Origin: Pelagimonas sp050633425
GTDB taxonomy: Bacteria; Pseudomonadota; Alphaproteobacteria; Rhodobacterales; Rhodobacteraceae
Direction: 5' to 3'
Length of the DNA stretch: 64,000 nucleotides
Assembly (NCBI RefSeq): GCF_050633425.1
Contig: NZ_JBOEGM010000035.1
Coordinates: 1-64,000 of the forward strand
Positions 35,142-43,799 of this stretch are shown here, piece after piece. The notes beneath the pieces were generated by a model. It was not told where the DNA came from. It was given only the letters and a program-made list of their open reading frames with translations, and did not search any database. The number at the start of each line of letters is the position of its first letter. Position 1 is the stretch's first letter. The position numbers and the translations under genes were made by a program.

Positions 35142-35942
35142 ATGGTTTCACCTGAGCTAGGAAATGAGCTGATCTCGACCGCAGAGGCGCTTGCCGATGC
35201 GGCGAGATTGGCTATTTTGCCGTTTTTTCGGTCAGCTGGATTGCACGCAGACAATAAGCTTTCATCCGGGTTTGACCCTGTGACCGAAGCTGACCGTGCC
35301 GCTGAGCGCGCGATGCGTGACGTCTTGGCCAAACACCGTCCGATGGATGCGATTTTAGGCGAAGAATATGGCCATCAGCAAGGCGCTAGCGGGCTGACTT
35401 GGGTTTTGGACCCGATTGATGGCACCCGCGGCTTTCTGTCCGGCACGCCGACTTGGGGCGTGCTGATTGCTGTCTCGGATGAAACCGGGCCCATTGTTGG
35501 CGTGGTTGATCAGCCCTATATTGGTGAACGTTTTGTCGGTGGGTTTGGTCGGGCAGATTGGACTGGGCCACATGGTGGTGGCCCGCTGATGACCAAGGAT
35601 ACGCAAGTGCTTGAAGACGCGATCCTTTTTACGACCTTTCCAGAAGTGGGGAGCGCTGAGGAAGGCAAGGCGTTTCACAACGTGGCCAAGCAAGTCAAGC
35701 TGGTTCGATACGGGATGGATTGCTATGCATATGCGCTTTTGGCGGCTGGGCAGATTGATTTGGTCATCGAAGCGGGGCTTAATGCATATGATATCCAAGG
35801 GCCAATTGGCATCATAGAAGCGGCCGGTGGCATTGTTACGGATTGGCAAGGCGGCGCGGCGCATGAGGGTGGCCAGGTGATTGCCGCCGCTAACAAAGAT
35901 ATTCACGCTAAGGTCTTGGCAATTTTGCAGTTGCAGGATTAA
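35142..35942 (+). CDS. hisN: Histidinol-phosphatase, inositol monophosphatase family
   Basis: 266 residues. The metal and phosphate motifs of the IMPase fold are present: GEEYG (about 74), DPIDGTRGFLSG (about 89-100) and the late CYAYALLAAGQIDLVIEAGLNAYDIQGPIGIIEAAGG. The TRGFLSG loop is typical of the HisN group that dephosphorylates histidinol phosphate rather than of inositol phosphatases. Confidence 0.85.
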   Translation: MVSPELGNELISTAEALADAARLAILPFFRSAGLHADNKLSSGFDPVTEADRAAERAMRDVLAKHRPMDAILGEEYGHQQGASGLTWVLDPIDGTRGFLSGTPTWGVLIAVSDETGPIVGVVDQPYIGERFVGGFGRADWTGPHGGGPLMTKDTQVLEDAILFTTFPEVGSAEEGKAFHNVAKQVKLVRYGMDCYAYALLAAGQIDLVIEAGLNAYDIQGPIGIIEAAGGIVTDWQGGAAHEGGQVIAAANKDIHAKVLAILQLQD

Positions 35943-36019
35943 ACTCACTTTCGGTTGACGTGTCCTTCCCTTTTCTGGCGTCACCGATTTTCGACACACC
36001 GAAAAGGGCGGAGATCGTG

Positions 36020-37360
36020 ATGAAGGAAACTCTCATCCGCAACGCCCACACTATCCTGACCGTGGATGATTCGGGCCGCGAAGAAACCCAGTGTGACATC
36101 CGGTTGAACGGGGGTGTCATTGCTGAAATAGGCCGGCATTTACAAAGTGATGGCGTGATCATTGATGCGTCCGACTGCGTCGTGACCCCCGGTTTGGTCA
36201 ATACCCACCATCATTTGTATCAGACCTTGACCCGCGCCGTGCCCGGCGGGCAGGACGCGCTTTTGTTTGGCTGGTTGAAAACGCTTTACCCGATTTGGGA
36301 AGGCTTCGGCCCGCAAGAAATGTTCACCTCTGCGCAAATTGGGCTGGCTGAGCTGATGCTTTCTGGCTGTAGCATGAGCTCGGATCATCTTTACCTGTAT
36401 CCAAATGGATCACGTCTTGAGGATACGATTTTTGCGGCGCAAGAGCTGGGAATCCGGTTTCATCCAACCCGCGGCGCGATGAGTATCGGCGAAAGCGCTG
36501 GTGGATTGCCCCCTGACAGTTTGGTCGAAAATGAAGCGGCCATTTTGAACGACTGCATCCGAGTGATCGACGGGTTCCATGACCCGTCCGAGGGGGCGAT
36601 GGTGCGGGTCGGGGTGGCTCCGTGTTCGCCGTTTTCGGTCAGTCGGGAATTGATGCGCGACGCTGCGCTCTTGGCACGGGACAAAGGTGTCATGATGCAC
36701 ACCCATCTGGCCGAAAATGATGAAGATATCGCTTATAGCTTGGCGCAATTTGGCTGTCGGCCCGGTCAATACGCCGAAGAGCTTGGGTGGACCGGTGACG
36801 ATGTTTGGCACGCCCATTGTGTGAAGCTTGACGGGCAAGAGATTGATCTGTTTGCCAAAACGGGAACGGGCGTCGCGCATTGTCCATGCTCAAATTGCCG
36901 TCTTGGCTCCGGTATCGCGCCGGTCCGAGCGATGCGAGATGCGGGTGTGACGGTTGGCCTGGGCGTTGATGGTTCCGCGAGCAATGATGCGGGTAACTTG
37001 GTGCTTGAAGCGCGGCAAAGCATGCTTTTGCAAAGGGTGTCACGCGGGGCCGACGCGATGAGCGCACGCGAGGCGCTGCGCATTGCAACGCGCGGCGGGG
37101 CGGCGGTTTTGGGCCGGTCTGATTGTGGGCAAATCGCCGTTGGCAAAAGGGCGGATATTGCGCTTTGGGATGTCACCGGGGTCGAGAGTGCGGGAAGTTG
37201 GGACCCTGCTGCTCTTTTGTTGGCCGGGCCGACACAGGTTAAACATCTGTTGGTCGAGGGGCGGCAGGTGGTGCGCGATGGACACGTCACCGGGATTGAC
37301 CTTGAGAAGGCTATTGTTAAACAGAATCAGCTAGCACAGGCTTTGGTTGAGCAGTTGTAG
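36020..37360 (+). CDS. 8-oxoguanine deaminase (amidohydrolase)
   Basis: 446 residues from the ATG at 36020 with CGGAG upstream. Metal ligands: THHHLYQTLTR (first two His), HTHLAEN, HAHCVK and the Asp in GLGVDGSASNDAGN. The PCSNCRLGSGIAPV motif is diagnostic of 8-oxoguanine deaminases within the TRZ/ATZ family. Expected product: urate from 8-oxoguanine. A guanine deaminase lies 0.5 kb further on the opposite strand. Confidence 0.88.
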   Translation: MKETLIRNAHTILTVDDSGREETQCDIRLNGGVIAEIGRHLQSDGVIIDASDCVVTPGLVNTHHHLYQTLTRAVPGGQDALLFGWLKTLYPIWEGFGPQEMFTSAQIGLAELMLSGCSMSSDHLYLYPNGSRLEDTIFAAQELGIRFHPTRGAMSIGESAGGLPPDSLVENEAAILNDCIRVIDGFHDPSEGAMVRVGVAPCSPFSVSRELMRDAALLARDKGVMMHTHLAENDEDIAYSLAQFGCRPGQYAEELGWTGDDVWHAHCVKLDGQEIDLFAKTGTGVAHCPCSNCRLGSGIAPVRAMRDAGVTVGLGVDGSASNDAGNLVLEARQSMLLQRVSRGADAMSAREALRIATRGGAAVLGRSDCGQIAVGKRADIALWDVTGVESAGSWDPAALLLAGPTQVKHLLVEGRQVVRDGHVTGIDLEKAIVKQNQLAQALVEQL

Positions 37361-37390
37361 CTTTGGTCGAAACCAGAACGGAGATTTTCG

Positions 37391-37822
37391 ATGTTGCGCA
37401 TTGTCATGATTTTGATGTTGGTGGCCGGGCTTGGCCAAACCGCAACGGCGCAACAGGCGCGGCAAATGCTCAATGGCATGCGGGCTGAGCAAGGGCTTGG
37501 GGCGGTCAAACCATCTGCTCGGCTTGAGCAGGCTGCGATGGCGCATGCGATGGATATGTCGCGCAATGGGTTTTTCGCTCATAAAGGCTCGGATGGGTCA
37601 AACGTGATGAAGCGTGTCCGACGCACAGGTTATGGACCCTGTGTTGTGGCTGAAAACATTGGCAAAGGTCAGCCCAGCCTGACCGCAATCATGGGTGCCT
37701 GGGCGGCGTCGCCCAGCCATCGCAAAAATATGCTTAACCAGCGGGTGACGGAATATGGGCTGGTCAAGGCCCCCGGAAACTATTGGGTCATGGTTTTGGG
37801 AAAGCCTGGTTGCCGCGGGTGA
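37391..37822 (+). CDS. CAP (SCP-like) domain secreted protein
   Basis: 143 residues. Signal peptide (RIVMILMLVAGLGQTATA) then a bacterial CAP domain: AMAHAMDMSRNGFFAHKGSDGSN, VVAENIGKG and WAASPSHRKNMLN, holding the conserved His/Glu cavity residues. The two Cys (CVV, GKPGC) may form a disulfide. Function of bacterial CAP proteins is not established. Confidence 0.85.
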   Translation: MLRIVMILMLVAGLGQTATAQQARQMLNGMRAEQGLGAVKPSARLEQAAMAHAMDMSRNGFFAHKGSDGSNVMKRVRRTGYGPCVVAENIGKGQPSLTAIMGAWAASPSHRKNMLNQRVTEYGLVKAPGNYWVMVLGKPGCRG

Positions 37823-37837
37823 TGTTTTCGCCGCTGG

Positions 37838-39127
37838 CTAAACTCGTTTTTCTCCAGCAACATAGGTCGCGTTGATCGCACGATCATCTCCCATCATGAT
37901 TGTCGGGAACACGGCCTCCCAAATGTCGCGCGCACGCGCACTGCGTTGCGCAATTGCTGGGGTCGAGGCCAGATCAAGTACGATGAAATCGGCCTCCATT
38001 CCGGCCCCGAGATTGCCGATACGATTTTGCTGATGCAAAGCGCGGGCAGATCCCGCCGTGGCCAGCCAGATCAACTCAGCCGCATGCAAAGGATTGCCGC
38101 GCAGTTGGCCGATCTCGTAGGCGGCAGCCATGCTGCGCAACATCGAAAAAGATGAGCCTCCGCCAGTGTCAGTTGCCAACCCTATGTTGTGCCCGCCGGA
38201 TTTGAGACCAGCCATGTCGAAAAGACCAGATCCGATAAAGGTGTTGGACGTCGGGCAGTGAACCAAAGAAGCCCCAACGTCAGCGAGTTTGTCCTTTTCG
38301 CGGGGTTCTAAATGGATTGCATGACCGTAGAGCCCTTTTTCGCCAAGTAATCCAAAGGCTTGGTAGGTGTCTAGATAGTCTCGGGCCTGTGGGTAAAGAC
38401 CAAGGACCCATTCGATTTCATCGGTTTGTTCGCTCAGATGCGTTTGCATCATGCAATCAGGATTTTCGGCCCATAAAGACCCAAGCGCCTCAAGCTGTTC
38501 GGGTGTTGACGTCGGGGAAAACCGCGGTGTGATCACATATGAGGCGCGGCCCTTGTCATGCCAATGCGTTAACAATCGACGGCTGTCATCATAGGCGCTT
38601 TGGGCGGTGTCGCGAAGACCATCGGGGGCGTTGCGGTCCATGCAGGTTTTCCCGGCCAGCACCCGCATGTTTCGCTCGGCCGCCGCGGCAAAAAACGCAT
38701 CAACGGATTCGGGGTGGATTGTGCAAAAAGAGCAAACCGTAGTGGTCCCATTGGCAAGCAGAAAGTCCAGGTATTGCCCTGCGATTTCATCGGCATAGGC
38801 GCGATCTTTGAACCGCATTTCCTCGGGGAACGTGTAGCTGTTGAGCCAATCGATCAACCGCTTGCCCCAACTGGCAATGATCCCGGTTTGCGGATAATGC
38901 GCGTGGGCATCGACAAATCCGGCGACAATCAGGCCATCGCCATGATCAACGGTTTGCGCCCAAGGATAGGCCGCCCGTAGGTCTGCCGAAGGGCCGACGG
39001 CGTGAATAATGCCGTTCTCGACCAAAATACCGCCGCGCGTTTCATGGCGTGCTGCGCCCAATCCATCGACAAAGGGATCGCCGTCAAAGCAAAGGGTTTG
39101 GCCGAGATGCAGGCAAGTATTGGTCAT
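37838..39127 (-). CDS. guaD: Guanine deaminase
   Basis: 429 residues from the ATG at 39127. Zinc ligands: DAHAHYPQTG (HxH), QTHLSEQTDEIEW, GHAIHLEPREK and LATDTGGGSSFSML. PTSNTFIGSGLFD is characteristic of guanine deaminases. Converts guanine to xanthine, complementing the 8-oxoguanine deaminase next to it in purine salvage or catabolism. Confidence 0.9.
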   Translation of the reverse strand: MTNTCLHLGQTLCFDGDPFVDGLGAARHETRGGILVENGIIHAVGPSADLRAAYPWAQTVDHGDGLIVAGFVDAHAHYPQTGIIASWGKRLIDWLNSYTFPEEMRFKDRAYADEIAGQYLDFLLANGTTTVCSFCTIHPESVDAFFAAAAERNMRVLAGKTCMDRNAPDGLRDTAQSAYDDSRRLLTHWHDKGRASYVITPRFSPTSTPEQLEALGSLWAENPDCMMQTHLSEQTDEIEWVLGLYPQARDYLDTYQAFGLLGEKGLYGHAIHLEPREKDKLADVGASLVHCPTSNTFIGSGLFDMAGLKSGGHNIGLATDTGGGSSFSMLRSMAAAYEIGQLRGNPLHAAELIWLATAGSARALHQQNRIGNLGAGMEADFIVLDLASTPAIAQRSARARDIWEAVFPTIMMGDDRAINATYVAGEKRV

Positions 39128-39262
39128 GGTCGCTCCTGGTTTGCGCTCAAAGACTATGCGCGCCAGCGACAAAGGTAAATTGCCGCAGGACCTTAGCGCA
39201 AGCACCCTGTTCCCCCGCCGCGGCATGTCCTAAAGTCAGGCCAAGACTATTCGGAGGTGCCC

Positions 39263-40648
39263 ATGTCGACTGAAATCCAAAAACAGGTGGCTGAATCCGA
39301 TGGGGAATATGCGTTAGATCGCAAGGATGTCGCGCGGGTTTTATATGCGGTTGATCGCGAAGACCGCGAGGCGCTTTTGGCGCTGATGGAACCTTTGCAT
39401 GCGGCTGATATTGCTGACCTTTTGGAGCAAATCAACGCGTTTGATCGGATGCGGCTTGTACGCCTTTACGATCAAGAGTTCGACGGTGAAATCCTGTCGG
39501 AGCTTGACGAGGCGATCCGCGAAGACGTTATCGGGATTTTGCACCCGCAGGTGCTTGCCGAAGCGGTGCGTGATCTGGAATCTGACGATGTGGTTGATCT
39601 TCTTGAAGATCTTGATGAGCCACATCACGAGACCATCCTTGGGGCTTTGGAAGATAGTGACCGGGCCGCGGTCGAACAATCACTGACCTACCCGGATTTT
39701 TCGGCCGGGCGGTTGATGCAGCGCGAAGTTGTGATGGCCCCCGAGCATTGGAATGTCGGTGAAGCCATTGATTATTTAAGAAATAATGAGGACTTGCCGG
39801 AGCAATTCTATCATGTGGTGTTGGTCGATCCGCGCCTGCGCCCGATTGGAAATATCTCGCTTGGTCGGTTGATGTCGTCGCGCCGCGAAGTGTTGATGAA
39901 GTCGATTGTCGAAGAGACCTTTCAAACCATTCCGGTGATGCAGGACGAAGGGGAAGTGGCCTATGCGTTTAACCAGTATCACCTGATTTCGGCCCCGGTT
40001 GTCGATGAAAATGAACGATTGGTTGGTGTGATCACAATCGACGACGCAATGGCGGTTTTGGACGAAGAAAACGAAGAAGACATTTTGCGATTGGCCGGGG
40101 TTCAAGAGGAAAGCAGCCTGTCGGATCGGGTTATCGACACGACCAAACGGCGGTTTCCGTGGTTGGCTGTTAACCTTGTGACTTCGGTTTTGGCATCCTT
40201 GGTGATTGCGCAATTTGAAGACGCCATTGGGCAATTGGTGGCTTTGGCCGTGTTGATGCCGATTGTGGCATCTATGGGCGGCAACGCGGGAACCCAGTCG
40301 TTAACTGTCGCTGTGCGCGCTTTGGCGACCAAAGATTTAACCGGTGCGAACCTGTGGCGCGTGGTGCGGCGTGAAGTGTCGGTGGGTGCGGTCAACGGGG
40401 TGATTTTTGCGGTGATTATGGGCATCGTCGGGGTGGTCTGGTTCGGATCCCCGGCGTTGGGCGCGGTGATCGCCGCCGCAATGGTGATCAATCTGGTCGT
40501 TGCCGGACTTGCCGGGATCGCCATTCCTGTGGTTCTTGAAAAAGCGGGGGTCGATCCGGCTCTGGCGTCGGGGGCATTTGTGACCACTGTGACCGATGTC
40601 GTCGGGTTCTTTGCCTTTTTGGGTTTGGCGGTTTTGGTTTTATTATAA
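39263..40648 (+). CDS. mgtE: Magnesium transporter MgtE
   Basis: 461 residues from the ATG at 39263 (GGAGG at 39253-39257). N-terminal superhelical domain (LLALMEPLHAADIADLLEQI), tandem CBS domains (about 135-255) and five C-terminal transmembrane helices with the conserved MPIVASMGGNAGTQSLTVAVRALA pore motif. Mg2+ channel in the inner membrane gated by the cytoplasmic domains. Confidence 0.95.
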   Translation: MSTEIQKQVAESDGEYALDRKDVARVLYAVDREDREALLALMEPLHAADIADLLEQINAFDRMRLVRLYDQEFDGEILSELDEAIREDVIGILHPQVLAEAVRDLESDDVVDLLEDLDEPHHETILGALEDSDRAAVEQSLTYPDFSAGRLMQREVVMAPEHWNVGEAIDYLRNNEDLPEQFYHVVLVDPRLRPIGNISLGRLMSSRREVLMKSIVEETFQTIPVMQDEGEVAYAFNQYHLISAPVVDENERLVGVITIDDAMAVLDEENEEDILRLAGVQEESSLSDRVIDTTKRRFPWLAVNLVTSVLASLVIAQFEDAIGQLVALAVLMPIVASMGGNAGTQSLTVAVRALATKDLTGANLWRVVRREVSVGAVNGVIFAVIMGIVGVVWFGSPALGAVIAAAMVINLVVAGLAGIAIPVVLEKAGVDPALASGAFVTTVTDVVGFFAFLGLAVLVLL

Positions 40649-40657
40649 GGACTTAGG

Positions 40658-41215
40658 ATGACGTTAGAGGAACGAAAAGCCGAAGCCAGAAAAGAGGCAT
40701 TTGCCCTAAGAAAGGCGGCGTTTGACACGCGGCCACCCGGTGCGGCGGGGCATCTAAGCAGCGTCTTGGCGGGTTTTCGTGGCGTGCCGTTATCAGGGTA
40801 TATGCCGATCCGAACCGAGATTAACCCGCTGTCTGCGATGGCCGAAGCCGCAGCGCATGGCCCGGTTGGCGTGCCTGTGATCACGGCGGCAGGGCAGCCG
40901 TTGACCTTTGCACTTTGGGAGCCTGAATGTGAGATGCAAGACGGCGCGTTTGGGGCTCAGATTCCGGCGGACTTGGTCTTTTTTGAGCCAGAGATCGTGA
41001 TTGTGCCTTTGGTCGCCTTTACCCGGACGGGGGGGCGTTTGGGTTATGGCGGTGGTTTTTATGATAGAACGCTGGAAGGGTTGCGCAGGAAGCGCCCGAC
41101 ATTGGCGATCGGGTTTGCATTTTCTGCTCAAGAGGCCGAAAGTTTACCGCTTGAAGCCACGGATCAACCGCTTGACATGATTGTCACACAGGACGGGGTG
41201 TTCCAGATCTCGTAG
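40658..41215 (+). CDS. 5-formyltetrahydrofolate cyclo-ligase
   Basis: 185 residues. The family motif FVPLVAF-like region is seen as VIVPLVAFTRTGGRLGYGGGFYDRTLEGLR, holding the phosphate and folate-binding residues. Converts 5-formyl-THF to 5,10-methenyl-THF with ATP. It follows mgtE by 9 bp, so the two are probably co-transcribed. Confidence 0.92.
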   Translation: MTLEERKAEARKEAFALRKAAFDTRPPGAAGHLSSVLAGFRGVPLSGYMPIRTEINPLSAMAEAAAHGPVGVPVITAAGQPLTFALWEPECEMQDGAFGAQIPADLVFFEPEIVIVPLVAFTRTGGRLGYGGGFYDRTLEGLRRKRPTLAIGFAFSAQEAESLPLEATDQPLDMIVTQDGVFQIS

Positions 41216-41225
41216 CGGTCTGAGC

Positions 41226-41819
41226 TTAGGCTTTGTCGTCAGATTTCATCAGCACTGTTTGAAAATGTTTGACCGATACGGATGGGAGACTGCGCCAAGG
41301 TTTATTGGCCTGAACCACAAAGAAACCCAAAGCAAGCAGAAACAGAACCGGCACAGCCACGGCCGTCATACGCTCTGACGTGACGCCGGTTGCGACCATC
41401 GCGATTACTAGGCCGAAAGCTGTGGCGATACTGATCAAACCGACCAGAAACATGGCCCATTGTGCGCCCTTTCTCGTGCCCAAACGCACTGGGATATCCG
41501 GGTTTTGGGCCGCTAGGATTTGGACAATGCTGGTACACAAAGCCAAATGCGTCGTCCTGTCGGGGTCATTCGCATCGGCTTTGGCACCAATATTGAGCGC
41601 GATTTGGGTGGTCTGGTCGGCCGAGGTCATCTCAAGTTCGGTGAAGTGGCTGTCGCCATAATGGCGATCTGCCCAACGCAGTGCGATGACGGTGGTCAGG
41701 TCACAATCGCCATTCGGCCCCGTCAGGGTGTGACCGGACAGTTGCCAGTCAGTGACCCCGCGCAAAGGGGCCGGGCGAAAGGAAAAGACCTTAGTCAAGG
41801 GCGCGCCAGCCAATGTCAC
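41226..41819 (-). CDS. Hypothetical two-helix membrane protein
   Basis: 197 residues from a GTG at 41819, inside the 3' end of purD (29-bp overlap). A soluble N-terminal half is followed by two transmembrane segments (WAMFLVGLISIATAFGLVIAMVA and MTAVAVPVLFLLALGFFVV). No family recognised. The overlap suggests co-translation with purD. Confidence 0.65.
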   Translation of the reverse strand: MTLAGAPLTKVFSFRPAPLRGVTDWQLSGHTLTGPNGDCDLTTVIALRWADRHYGDSHFTELEMTSADQTTQIALNIGAKADANDPDRTTHLALCTSIVQILAAQNPDIPVRLGTRKGAQWAMFLVGLISIATAFGLVIAMVATGVTSERMTAVAVPVLFLLALGFFVVQANKPWRSLPSVSVKHFQTVLMKSDDKA

Positions 41820-43056
41820 GGCGCACGAAACCGTTTGGCCAGTCTACGGCGTCGACAAGTCCATAGGCACGATCGCGGGCCTCTTGGAGTGTTGCACCAC
41901 GCGCTGTCGCATTGAGAACGCGGCCACCAACGGCCAGGATTTTTCCAGCCTCAGGGGCGGTTCCGGCGTGAAACATCATGTTGAAACTGTCGCTCGACAA
42001 CCCGTCCAGGCCTTTGATCTCGGTGCCTTTTTCATAAGACCCAGGGTATCCGTCTGCGGCCATGACCACGGTCATAGCGTGATCATCGGCCCAAGTTACT
42101 TTGGCGTCTTGCAAACGGCCTTCGGCGCATGCCTGCATCAGGTCAAAGGCCTGAGCGCCCAAGCGCAGCATCAAGACCTGACATTCAGGGTCACCAAAAC
42201 GTACGTTATATTCGACCAAACGCGGTTGACCGTTTTCGATCATCAGACCGACATATAAAACGCCTTGGTAAGGGGCCCCACGTTTGACCATTTCGGCCAT
42301 GGTCGGGCGCACGATCTCGTCCAACGCCTTTTGGGTGACTGCATCATCCATGATCGGGGCCGGGGAATAGGCACCCATGCCGCCGGTATTTGGGCCGGTA
42401 TCGCCTTCGCCGACCCGCTTGTGGTCTTGGGCGGTGCCGATGGGCAAGCAGGTTTCGCCGTCAACCAGAACAAAGAAGGAGGCTTCTTCGCCGGTCATAA
42501 ATTCTTCGATCACCACTTCGGCACCAGCGGATCCAAAGCTGCCACCAAACATGTCGTCAATTGCGGCTTCGGCTTCGGCGACGGTTTCGGCGATGATCAC
42601 ACCTTTGCCTGCCGCCAGACCATCGGCTTTGACTACGGTGGGCGCACCGGTTTCGCGCACATGGGCTTTGGCCGCTTCGGCATCAGTGAAATGGCCATAA
42701 GCGGCGGTCGGCGCGTTGGCCGCGTCACAGATTTCTTTGGTGAAACTTTTGGAAGCTTCGAGCCGGGCGGCTGCGGCAGAGGGGCCAAATACCGAGATGC
42801 CCGCTTCGCGAAGACGGTCTGCAACACCAGCGGCCAGCGGGGCCTCGGGGCCGATGATGACCATGTCTATGGCGTTTTCGCTGACAAATTCGGCAACGGC
42901 TCCGCCGTCATTGATATCAAAACTGGCACATTCCGCGATCAAAGCGATCCCGGCATTGCCGGGCGCAACGATCAGTTTGTCGCATTTGGGGTTTTGCAAG
43001 GTTGCCCATGCCAGTGCGTGCTCGCGCCCGCCGCTTCCGAGAATAAGGATGTTCAT
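41791..43056 (-). CDS. purD: Phosphoribosylamine-glycine ligase
   Basis: 421 residues. ATP-grasp enzyme with the N-terminal MNILILGSGGREHALAW, GPEAPLAAGVADRLR, and the C-terminal YNVRFGDPECQVLMLRL motif. Catalyses the second step of purine synthesis (GAR formation). Confidence 0.97.
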   Translation of the reverse strand: MNILILGSGGREHALAWATLQNPKCDKLIVAPGNAGIALIAECASFDINDGGAVAEFVSENAIDMVIIGPEAPLAAGVADRLREAGISVFGPSAAAARLEASKSFTKEICDAANAPTAAYGHFTDAEAAKAHVRETGAPTVVKADGLAAGKGVIIAETVAEAEAAIDDMFGGSFGSAGAEVVIEEFMTGEEASFFVLVDGETCLPIGTAQDHKRVGEGDTGPNTGGMGAYSPAPIMDDAVTQKALDEIVRPTMAEMVKRGAPYQGVLYVGLMIENGQPRLVEYNVRFGDPECQVLMLRLGAQAFDLMQACAEGRLQDAKVTWADDHAMTVVMAADGYPGSYEKGTEIKGLDGLSSDSFNMMFHAGTAPEAGKILAVGGRVLNATARGATLQEARDRAYGLVDAVDWPNGFVRRDIGWRALD

Positions 43057-43126
43057 CGCATGGTCCCCTTGGTATCCGTTGGGGGCGGTCTAATGGGCGC
43101 AGGTAAAAACGGCAAGAGATACAGGT

Positions 43127-43717
43127 ATGAATGGTTCTCTAAGTGACCCAGACCTATGGTCGCGAATTTCTGAATATCAGTTTTCGCCAGCTGGACCCTG
43201 TGACAGTTTCGAAGCCCATCTTTGCAACGTGTTAGATTATGAACCTGATGACATCTCTCAGATGCTCTTCGAATACCGGCGGTTTGCGTATCTACACCTG
43301 ATTGCTCCTAGGGACGTCCTGCCGTCTTCTTTTGTGGATGAGGTTTGGCTTCAGCACTCCCTGATGGATCACAATGAGTGGAATCAGATTTGCATAGACG
43401 CTATTGGACAAAAATTACATTATTCACTCCACGAAAATCCAACTTCAGAGTCCATGAAATATCAAAAAACGTTGGAGTTGTACCAACGTGAGTTTGGACA
43501 AAATCCGCCCGATCGAATCTGGTTTCTTGTTGAGAGAGGTCCGCCGTTTTTATTGGCAGCCTGTGTTTGTTTCGGGCTTACGTGCGTCGCGGTGGTCAGC
43601 CAAAACTATTGGTTGTTTGGTGTTAGCTTTCTGGCGATGGTCGTTATCATTGGGGTGAATGCGCGTCGGTTGCTCGCCACGCCGCGCATTCCCAACAAGA
43701 GATCCAACTGGGGGTAA
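43127..43717 (+). CDS. GRDP-like (DUF1399-related) membrane protein
   Basis: 196 residues. The soluble part carries FEYRRFAYLHLIAPRDVLPSS then VDEVWLQHSLMDHNEWNQIC and a Leu-His pair, echoing the YRRFL / VDEVWHxH pattern of glycine-rich-domain (DUF1399) proteins, with the first His of WHxH replaced by Leu. Two C-terminal transmembrane segments (LAACVCFGLTCVAVVSQNYWLF and the next) anchor it. Function unknown. Confidence 0.55.
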   Translation: MNGSLSDPDLWSRISEYQFSPAGPCDSFEAHLCNVLDYEPDDISQMLFEYRRFAYLHLIAPRDVLPSSFVDEVWLQHSLMDHNEWNQICIDAIGQKLHYSLHENPTSESMKYQKTLELYQREFGQNPPDRIWFLVERGPPFLLAACVCFGLTCVAVVSQNYWLFGVSFLAMVVIIGVNARRLLATPRIPNKRSNWG

Positions 43718-43799
43718 GGTGGCGTATTCAAAGCGAAGACGTCTGGAACCCAAAGAAAGAACAGCATAGATTGCAGACAATTTAACGATCGAGACGCAC

